Shown here piece after piece: positions 1-4,853 of a stretch of 7,835 nt of DNA. The position numbers were made by a program, and so were the translations under genes. The notes beneath the pieces are model-generated. The model did no database searches and had not been told where the DNA came from. It was given only the letters and a program-made list of their open reading frames with translations. This DNA comes from Gammaproteobacteria bacterium (lineage in GTDB: Bacteria > Pseudomonadota > Gammaproteobacteria > Pseudomonadales > Pseudomonadaceae), in NCBI GenBank assembly GCA_012513235.1, contig JAAZCO010000387.1, forward strand, positions 1 to 7,835, written 5' to 3'. The stretch's first letter is position 1, and every line of letters begins with the position of its first letter.

Positions 1-164
1 GGGGTTAAATAGGCATCAGCTTGGGCCAGTGATAAATTATTTTTCTCGGCATAGCATTGTGGTAAATACTTGAGCCAAAAGAAATTATCAAAATGCAGGT
101 CAAGTAAAGTGCCGTCCATATCCAGTAAAACTGTATCAATGTGTGCCCAAGGCAGCTGTTGCAT
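1..164 (-). CDS. yrfG: GMP/IMP nucleotidase, HAD family, YrfG-like (N-terminal part)
   Basis: This is the first 54 codons of a gene whose remainder lies left of the window. The protein starts MQQLPWAHIDTVLLDMDG, and its residues 15-19 are DMDGT, the HAD motif I (DxDGT) that carries the nucleophilic aspartate (Asp15) and the general acid/base (Asp17). The following LLDLHFDNFFW stretch is very like the start of Pseudomonas YrfG proteins, which dephosphorylate purine mononucleotides such as GMP and IMP in the cytoplasm. The ATG is at 164-162 on the minus strand, with a purine-rich AGAGAG about 8 bases upstream as ribosome binding site. It diverges from nudE, a neighbourhood I recall from Pseudomonas genomes. 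The substrate assignment rests on similarity only, since the cap domain and motifs II-IV are not visible. Confidence 0.85.
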   Translation of the reverse strand, partial: MQQLPWAHIDTVLLDMDGTLLDLHFDNFFWLKYLPQCYAEKNNLSLAQADAYLT

Positions 165-200
165 AGCAAAATCTCTCTAAAACTGTGTGTGCAAGCGCGC

Positions 201-206
201 TATGAT
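201..206 (+). promoter_or_regulatory. Candidate -10 box for nudE-cysQ
   Basis: TATGAT matches the sigma-70 -10 consensus at five of six positions and lies about 28 bases before the nudE ATG, within the 69-base gap between the divergent yrfG and nudE genes. No good -35 hexamer is seen at the usual spacing (178-183 reads TAAAAC), so the call is weak. The opposite strand also reads TATCAT here (207-202), so the same stretch could serve both directions. Confidence 0.3.
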
Positions 207-233
207 ACCTGCATCAGCATTGGGAGTTTTGTT

Positions 234-800
234 ATGCGAGAAAAACCAGTCATCTTGTCGAGTGAAGAAGTAGCACGCAGTCGAATTTTTCGCGTCGAGC
301 AATTGCAGCTACGTTTTAGTAATGGCGTTGAGCGCACCTATGAGCGTTTACGCGGTAAGGCCGGCGGTTTAGGAGCGGTGATGATTGTCGCCTTGGCCGA
401 TAATGAAAATGTGGTGTTGGTTGAAGAGTATTGTGCGGGCAGCGAAACCTATGAGTTGTCTTTACCTAAGGGCTTAATTGATCCGGGCGAAGATGCTTTG
501 CAAGCGGCCAATCGCGAACTGCAAGAAGAGGCCGGCTTTGCGGCGCGCTCGTTAGAGCATATTACTGAGTTGAGCTTGTCGCCAGGTTATATGAGTCAGA
601 GTATTCATGTGGTATTGGCGCGCGACTTATACCCGTCACGCTTAGAGGGTGATGAGCCCGAGCAAATGCGAGTTGAAACTGCCAGCTTGCGCAATTTATT
701 AGGCTTGTTAGAGCACCCGCAGTTTTCTGAAGGGCGTGCATTAGCGGCGATGTATGTGGTACGCGACCTCTTGGTGCAGCGTGGAGAACTCACGCTATGA
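234..800 (+). CDS. nudE: ADP compounds hydrolase NudE (Nudix hydrolase)
   Basis: A cytoplasmic Nudix hydrolase of 188 residues, the normal size for NudE, which cleaves ADP-ribose, NADH and diadenosine polyphosphates to AMP plus the second product. The Nudix box GX5EX7REUXEEXGU is perfect at residues 80-102 (starting GLIDPGED, ending RELQEEAGF) and holds the metal-binding glutamates. The open frame extends upstream to 141, but that would overlap yrfG. The ATG at 234 is preferred because TGGGAG (221-226) sits 7 bases ahead as ribosome binding site and MREKPVILSSEEVARSRIF is the usual NudE beginning. The stop overlaps the cysQ start in an ATGA arrangement, so the two are probably translationally coupled. 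Confidence 0.93.
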   Translation: MREKPVILSSEEVARSRIFRVEQLQLRFSNGVERTYERLRGKAGGLGAVMIVALADNENVVLVEEYCAGSETYELSLPKGLIDPGEDALQAANRELQEEAGFAARSLEHITELSLSPGYMSQSIHVVLARDLYPSRLEGDEPEQMRVETASLRNLLGLLEHPQFSEGRALAAMYVVRDLLVQRGELTL

Positions 801-1621
801 TGCATCCTTTGGTCAGTCCTGTACTGCAACTGGTACAGGCTGCAGGCCAAGCTACATTGCCCTATTGGCAAGCCAATGTGGCGGTTGAAACTAAGGCCGA
901 TGACTCACCAGTGACCGCGGCTGATATTGCTGCGCATAACGTCTTAGCTGCTGGCCTAAGTGCTTTAGATAGCAGTATCCCGGTGCTTTCAGAAGAAGAT
1001 TGCGATATACCGCTCAGTGAGCGTCAGCAGTGGACGCGCTGGTGGTTAGTCGATCCTTTAGATGGCACCAAAGAGTTTATCAGTGGTAGTGCCCAGTACA
1101 CTGTGAACGTAGCGCTGATAGAGCAAGGTCGTGTGGTATTTGGTGTGGTTGGTGTGCCGGTGACGGGTGATATCTACTACGGTGGTGCAGAGTTTGGTGC
1201 GTCCTGCCAAGATGCGCAGGGTGATATAACGCCCTTGCAGATGCGTCAGGCTGCGCCCGGTTCATTGTCCGTAGTGGCCAGTAAGCGCCATAGCAGTCCT
1301 GCGCAAGAAGCTGTCTTGCACATTTTGGCTGAGGATTTTCCAAGCCTAGATTTAGTCAGCGTGGGCAGTTCGTTAAAATTTTGTCAGCTGGCGCAAGGCT
1401 TGGCTGATTTGTATCCGCGCTTAGCTCCGACCTCGCAGTGGGATACTGCTGCCGCGCAAGGTGTGCTCGAGGGAGCGGGCGGTCAGGTGTTAAATCTGCA
1501 CGGCGAGGTATTAACGTATCTGGCGCATGACAGCTATTTAAATCCGTCTTTTGTCGCCTTACCGCAACAGGCGCCATGGCGAGCACAGTTTTTAGCGCGT
1601 CTGATCGCCTTTCAACAATAG
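797..1621 (+). CDS. cysQ: 3'(2'),5'-bisphosphate nucleotidase CysQ
   Basis: A 274-residue member of the inositol monophosphatase superfamily. CysQ hydrolyses 3'-phosphoadenosine 5'-phosphate (PAP), the by-product of sulfate assimilation and of 4'-phosphopantetheinyl transfer, to AMP and phosphate, using Mg2+. The metal-binding signature is complete: KADDSPVT at residues 33-40, SEED at 65-68, DPLDGTKEF at 86-94 and WDTAA at 215-219. The length is typical. The ATG at 797 overlaps the nudE stop by 4 bases. A second ATG follows directly at 800, so the protein may begin one residue later. No clear terminator follows in the 92-base gap before the MFS gene, and read-through is possible. Although a sulfur-metabolism gene, it is probably near the sulfide locus by chance, because yrfG-nudE-cysQ is itself a conserved block. 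Confidence 0.94.
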   Translation: MMHPLVSPVLQLVQAAGQATLPYWQANVAVETKADDSPVTAADIAAHNVLAAGLSALDSSIPVLSEEDCDIPLSERQQWTRWWLVDPLDGTKEFISGSAQYTVNVALIEQGRVVFGVVGVPVTGDIYYGGAEFGASCQDAQGDITPLQMRQAAPGSLSVVASKRHSSPAQEAVLHILAEDFPSLDLVSVGSSLKFCQLAQGLADLYPRLAPTSQWDTAAAQGVLEGAGGQVLNLHGEVLTYLAHDSYLNPSFVALPQQAPWRAQFLARLIAFQQ

Positions 1622-1713
1622 TGCAGTAAAGTGATGGGTTTAACACTAATGTCGCAAAGCCGCGCGCGTCAAAGCACTGCACACTGAATCCTTTAACAAT
1701 AAGAACTACATTT

Positions 1714-2889
1714 ATGACTCAGAAAACCCCAGACCTCTTGCGTGTCATCGTTGCTGGCGCTTTGGTGCTGCTGGTGGTGCAAACTTTAGGGCGCTTTATC
1801 TACACCCCGTTATTGCCATTGTTGGTTGAAGATGGTTTGTTAACTTTGCAGCAAGGGGCTGATGTTGCCAGTTGGAATTACCTAGGGTATTTGCTGGGTG
1901 CATTGTTGGCGATGCGCTGGCACCGCGTGGCGCAGATTCATCGGGTGCTGCCCTGGGCTTTAGCAATAAACGTGCTCAGTACTTTGTTGCAGACGCAAGC
2001 TGAGACGGTGGAGACCTTGTCAGCATTGCGCCTGTTGAACGGCATCACCAACGGCATTGTATTTGTGCAAGCACCTTCGTTAATTCTGGAGTGGTTGGCG
2101 CGGCATGGACGGGCGACGGCCAGTGGCTTGGTGTACTTGGGCGTGGGTGTCGGTTTATTAGTGTCCAGCACCTTGGTGGCTGTACCCGCACAATGGTTAG
2201 TGGGGGCTGATCGTTGGTGGCCAGCGTTCTTGCTCAGCGTGCCATTAGCCTGGTGGGGGTGGCGGCAGTTGGCGGTCTTAGATATTCCTGCGCCCCTGAC
2301 CACAGCAGTGGATGGCGTGGCGGTATCGACCCGTTTATTTGATCGCGCCAGTACGCCATTGTTTCTATCCTATGCGGGAGCGGGGTTGGGTTATATTTTA
2401 CCACTGACTTTTTTGCCGATGCTGGCAAGTTTGCAGTTGGAACCTGGTAGTTTTTTGGTGGATGGCAGTTGGTTGTTGGTAGCTTTAGCGACTTTGCCCG
2501 CCCCTTGGGTGTGGAATAAGTTAGGTGCACGTATTGGCGATGCATTGGCTCTACGCTTAAATTATATTATCCAGTTGTTAGGTGTGTTGGCTGTACTACT
2601 CTTGCCTGCAGCTTGGGGTATTGTGCTATGTGCGTTACTGGTGGGCAGTACCTTTTTAGGGACGGTGTTGTTAACCCAGCGTTTGGCCCGCACATTACAC
2701 CCCCATCAAGGCCCGCGTTTATCCGCTGGATTGGTGGCCTTGTATGGTTTTACGCAGCTGGCAGGACCTTGGTTAACCTCACAGTGGTTGGCGGCAAACG
2801 GCACTTTACAAGGCGCGTTTTGGCTTGGGGCTGGGGCTTTGCTTTGGGGTTTATTCTGGGCTCTAGTGGTGCCAGAAAAAAATGCATGA
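1714..2889 (+). CDS. YbfB/YjiJ-family MFS transporter
   Basis: A 391-residue, strongly hydrophobic inner-membrane protein with about twelve predicted membrane segments, as usual for the major facilitator superfamily. Features of the YbfB/YjiJ subgroup are visible: GRFIYTPLLPLL at residues 26-37 in the first helix, NYLGYLLGAL at 55-64 in the second, and AGLGYILPLTFLP at 221-233 at the start of the second half. Substrates of this subgroup are poorly known, and none can be inferred here. The ATG at 1714 is the first in frame. The only upstream Shine-Dalgarno-like sequence is a weak ATAAGAAC. The gene lies 92 bases after cysQ and 289 bases before the sulfide regulator, so there is no strong sign that it belongs to either unit. 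Confidence 0.85.
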   Translation: MTQKTPDLLRVIVAGALVLLVVQTLGRFIYTPLLPLLVEDGLLTLQQGADVASWNYLGYLLGALLAMRWHRVAQIHRVLPWALAINVLSTLLQTQAETVETLSALRLLNGITNGIVFVQAPSLILEWLARHGRATASGLVYLGVGVGLLVSSTLVAVPAQWLVGADRWWPAFLLSVPLAWWGWRQLAVLDIPAPLTTAVDGVAVSTRLFDRASTPLFLSYAGAGLGYILPLTFLPMLASLQLEPGSFLVDGSWLLVALATLPAPWVWNKLGARIGDALALRLNYIIQLLGVLAVLLLPAAWGIVLCALLVGSTFLGTVLLTQRLARTLHPHQGPRLSAGLVALYGFTQLAGPWLTSQWLAANGTLQGAFWLGAGALLWGLFWALVVPEKNA

Positions 2890-2916
2890 CCCATTAGTCT
2901 GTAAAGCCTGAGTTAT

Positions 2917-2931
2917 AGCTGTTTCTCAGCT
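2917..2931 (+). terminator. Weak hairpin after the MFS gene, possible terminator
   Basis: AGCTG and CAGCT form a 5-bp stem around a TTTCT loop, 28 bases past the MFS stop codon. Only a short TTTAG follows, not a real U-run, so it is a poor intrinsic terminator. CTGAG just upstream (2908-2912) could pair instead with CTCAG at 2925-2929 or at 2959-2963. Confidence 0.2.
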
Positions 2932-2945
2932 TTAGAGCGGGTAAG

Positions 2946-2970
2946 ATATACCTGTGTTCTCAGGCTATAT
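2946..2970. repeat. 25-bp imperfect palindrome upstream of the regulator
   Basis: ATATACCTG (2946-2954) is mirrored by CAGG-C-TATAT (2961-2970), with one unpaired C at 2965 and a 6-base centre. No T-run follows, so a terminator is unlikely. It holds a TATATA -10-like hexamer (2966-2971) and the spacing ATA-N15-TAT that recurs before the DUF2892 and dioxygenase genes. It could be an operator, but it is more than 200 bases from the regulator's start codon, so its target is unclear. Confidence 0.35.
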
Positions 2971-3025
2971 AGCTATGTACAGCTTGCCGTGGCTCGCGAA
3001 ACTGTTATCAGTGTAAGTTTTGTTT

Positions 3026-3120
3026 TTGATATGGATTTATCTGTGCCTATCCCGTTTCGATAATGCTGCGGGCAAGGTAATATGATGCGTTAATAAGAAG
3101 CGCAATCATCTTGATATGGA
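3026..3120. repeat. Pair of 10-bp direct repeats in the regulator's upstream region
   Basis: TTGATATGGA occurs at 3026-3035 and again at 3111-3120, an 85-base period, in the 289-base gap between the MFS gene and the ArsR-family gene. No convincing promoter with both hexamers was found in this gap. TATGAT at 3081-3086 is the best isolated -10-like match between the repeats. The function of the repeat is unknown and it may be chance. Confidence 0.3.
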
Positions 3121-3178
3121 CATCATCTATCACCGTGGGAAGGGATTGCCGCTATCACTTAGTTTAAAGGTGTAATAA

Positions 3179-3508
3179 ATGAATGACTCGGCTGTTTTGA
3201 TAGATATTGATCAACTGCGAGATAATGCTGCTGCCGCTGGGCAGCTACTTAAAGCGTTAGGCAATCCTGATCGGCTGTTGTTGTTGTGCCAGTTAGTGCG
3301 TGGCGAAATGAATGTGGGCGAACTTGAAGAGCGCCTGAACATTGTGCAACCCACTTTATCTCAGCAGCTTGGCGTATTACGTCGTGAAGGCTTAGTGGAT
3401 ACGCGCCGTGATGGTCGACAGATTTATTACAGTATCAGCAGTCCGCAAGCGTTAGCGATTATTGAAACCTTATATAAAATGTATTGCCCAGACGACCAGT
3501 CAGCTTAA
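3179..3508 (+). CDS. bigR: ArsR-family persulfide-responsive regulator, BigR/SqrR type
   Basis: A 109-residue winged-helix repressor of the ArsR family. ALGNPDRLLLLCQL (residues 26-39) and the recognition region QPTLSQQLGVLRREGLV (57-73) are typical, followed by the wing TRRDGRQIYYSI (75-86). The metal-binding ELCVCDL motif of arsenic sensors is absent. The protein has exactly two cysteines, Cys37 and Cys103, 66 residues apart, the same separation as the redox pair of SqrR (Cys41/Cys107) and BigR (Cys42/Cys108), where persulfides produce an intramolecular link and release DNA. The ATG at 3179 is preceded by AAAGG 8 bases away and by tandem in-frame TAA codons, so no longer form is possible. 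Neighbouring genes encode sulfide and persulfide oxidation enzymes, which fits a local repressor. The function is inferred from family and context. Confidence 0.9.
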   Translation: MNDSAVLIDIDQLRDNAAAAGQLLKALGNPDRLLLLCQLVRGEMNVGELEERLNIVQPTLSQQLGVLRREGLVDTRRDGRQIYYSISSPQALAIIETLYKMYCPDDQSA

Positions 3509-3541
3509 ATATTGTGTATTTGTTAGAAAGATGAGTCGATC

Positions 3542-3567
3542 GCATACATTTTATGTTCTTGTATAGT
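3542..3567 (+). promoter_or_regulatory. Candidate promoter with overlapping operator for the DUF2892 gene
   Basis: The inverted repeat ATACA (3544-3548) - 11 bases - TGTAT (3560-3564) spans 21 bp, a usual size for an ArsR-family site. Its right arm overlaps TATAGT (3562-3567), a -10-like hexamer placed 50 bases before the DUF2892 start codon. No good -35 is seen. The arms with their flank, GCATA-N13-TGTAT, recur at identical spacing before the dioxygenase gene. Binding by the adjacent repressor would block the -10 region. This is inference. Confidence 0.45.
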
Positions 3568-3611
3568 ATATTGTTGATGTCATATCCTAATCGCAGTAGT
3601 GAGGAGTTATT

Positions 3612-3815
3612 ATGAAAAGCAATATGGGAACTATCGATCGTGCTCTACGCGTTATCGTTGGCTTGGTACTGATTGTGCTGACTTTGACTGGCAATATTGG
3701 TGTTTGGGGTTGGTTGGGTGTAGTACCTGTGCTGACCGGTTCTTTTGGTATTTGCCCGCTGTACAGCATTTTAGGCATCAATACCGCATGTAAAAAAGGC
3801 TGTGATAAAAAATAG
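3612..3815 (+). CDS. Small DUF2892 (YgaP-like) inner-membrane protein
   Basis: A 67-residue protein of the DUF2892 family, which is also found as the membrane domain of the rhodanese YgaP. It begins MKSNMGTIDRALRVIVG, the usual family start, and has two hydrophobic segments at about residues 11-28 and 30-48, ending in the conserved CPLYSILGINT. Cysteines are at 48 (CPLY), 60 and 64, the last two in ACKKGC near the basic C-terminus. The start is fixed by GAGGAG (3601-3606), 5 bases ahead. The role of this family is not established. Its repeated association with rhodaneses and sulfide oxidation genes suggests a part in sulfane-sulfur handling at the membrane. It has its own candidate promoter and a strong terminator, so it may be transcribed as a short unit. 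Confidence 0.9.
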   Translation: MKSNMGTIDRALRVIVGLVLIVLTLTGNIGVWGWLGVVPVLTGSFGICPLYSILGINTACKKGCDKK

Positions 3816-3836
3816 CAGCTGCGTGATTTGATCATT

Positions 3837-3860
3837 AAGGCACCCTCGTGGTGCCTTTTT
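3837..3860 (+). terminator. Rho-independent terminator after the DUF2892 gene
   Basis: AAGGCACC (3837-3844) pairs perfectly with GGTGCCTT (3850-3857) around the loop CTCGT, and the 3' arm runs into TTTTT (3856-3860) followed by GCTTTT. The 8-bp stem with U-tract is a textbook intrinsic terminator, 21 bases after the DUF2892 stop codon. It separates that gene from the downstream enzymes. Confidence 0.92.
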
Positions 3861-3907
3861 GCTTTTCTGGCTACTGAGTTTCAGTCATATATTGCTAATC
3901 GTTATAA

Positions 3908-3933
3908 GCATATTCTATTTAATTGTGTATGAT
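3908..3933 (+). promoter_or_regulatory. Candidate promoter with overlapping operator for the dioxygenase-SQR-sulP unit
   Basis: GCATA (3908-3912) - 13 bases - TGTAT (3926-3930) repeats the arms and spacing of the element before the DUF2892 gene. The right arm overlaps TATGAT (3928-3933), a good -10-like hexamer 46 bases before the dioxygenase ATG. A shared AGTATAT follows both elements (3565-3571 and 3936-3942). No clear -35 is present. A promoter is expected here because a strong terminator lies just upstream. Confidence 0.5.
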
Positions 3934-3973
3934 TAAGTATATGTTTATCTGATATGTCTGTGAGGACGGTGCT

Positions 3974-4837
3974 ATGCGACCTGCAGTGACAAGTTTTTTT
4001 GATCCCGCCACTTACACCTACAGCTATGTGGTGCAAGATCCTGCCTCATCCGCCTGTGTAATTATTGATTCAGTCTTGGATTATGACGCCGCTTCTGGTC
4101 GTACTAAAACAGACAGCGCGGAAAAAATCGTGGCCTTTGTACGTGAGCGTCAGCTTGCAGTGGAGTGGATTTTAGAGACCCATGTGCACGCAGACCATGT
4201 TTCGGCAGCGCCTTATTTAAAAGAGCAGTTGGGTGGCCAGCTTGCCATTGGTGCGCAAATCACCACAGTGCAAAAAGTATTTGGTGAGTTGTTTAACGCT
4301 GAAGCGCAATTTGCCACTGATGGCAGTCAGTTTGATCGTTTATTGAGTGAAGGTGACAGCTTAACCTTTGGTCAGCAAACGATCACCGTAATGCATACGC
4401 CTGGTCATACGCCTGCGTGCTTGAGCTATGTGATTGGTGATGCGGTGTTTGTGGGCGACACTTTATTTATGCCGGACTACGGCACCGCGCGCTGTGATTT
4501 TCCCGGTGGTGATGCGCGTACTTTATTTGCCTCGATTCAGCGGTTATTCACCTTGCCTGACGATACGCGGATGTTTATGTGTCATGACTATAAAGCCCCA
4601 GGCCGAGAAGAATACTGCAACGAAACCACAGTGGCAGCTGAACGCGAACACAATATTCATGTACATGCAGGCGTGACTGTGGATGATTTTGTGGCGATGC
4701 GTAGCGCGCGTGATGCAACGCTTTCTATGCCCACTTTAATCCTGCCGTCAGTGCAAATAAATATGCGTGCAGGCGATCTACCACCTGCAGAAGATAACGG
4801 TGTACGCTACTTAAAAATACCGCTCAATGCACTGTAG
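3974..4837 (+). CDS. Persulfide dioxygenase, metallo-beta-lactamase fold (ETHE1/Blh type)
   Basis: A 287-residue cytoplasmic metallo-beta-lactamase-fold enzyme. Members of this branch (ETHE1, the C-terminal part of Blh) use a single Fe(II) and O2 to oxidise glutathione persulfide to sulfite and glutathione. THVHADH at residues 69-75 supplies His70, HTPGHT at 141-146 supplies His145 and GDTLF at 161-165 supplies Asp162, the equivalents of the ETHE1 iron ligands His79, His135 and Asp154. YGTARCDFPGGDA (169-181) and CHDYKAPGRE (203-212) are branch-specific and separate it from glyoxalase II. TGAGGA (3961-3966) lies 7 bases before the ATG. It is a stand-alone dioxygenase: the DUF442 domain that precedes it in Blh is instead in the next gene, 16 bases downstream, so the two are probably co-transcribed. 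Confidence 0.9.
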   Translation: MRPAVTSFFDPATYTYSYVVQDPASSACVIIDSVLDYDAASGRTKTDSAEKIVAFVRERQLAVEWILETHVHADHVSAAPYLKEQLGGQLAIGAQITTVQKVFGELFNAEAQFATDGSQFDRLLSEGDSLTFGQQTITVMHTPGHTPACLSYVIGDAVFVGDTLFMPDYGTARCDFPGGDARTLFASIQRLFTLPDDTRMFMCHDYKAPGREEYCNETTVAAEREHNIHVHAGVTVDDFVAMRSARDATLSMPTLILPSVQINMRAGDLPPAEDNGVRYLKIPLNAL

Positions 4838-4853
4838 TTAAGGAGATACATCG

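Noticed and set aside
141..233. Upstream extension of the nudE frame to an ATG at 141
   Set aside because: It would overlap the divergent yrfG start, the extra residues do not look like NudE, and a good ribosome binding site supports the ATG at 234.
1621..1682. GTGCAGT/ACTGCAC inverted repeat after cysQ as a terminator
   Set aside because: Seven-base arms are 48 bases apart with no T-run after the second arm; too loose to be a convincing hairpin.
2613..2897. 94-codon plus-strand frame inside the MFS gene
   Set aside because: It lies in another frame of a convincing membrane transporter gene and shows no recognisable protein features.
2975..3063. Very short frames of 13 codons (2975-3016) and 10 codons (3031-3063) as leader peptides
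   Set aside because: No clear ribosome binding sites, no attenuator-like hairpins next to them, and such short frames are expected by chance.
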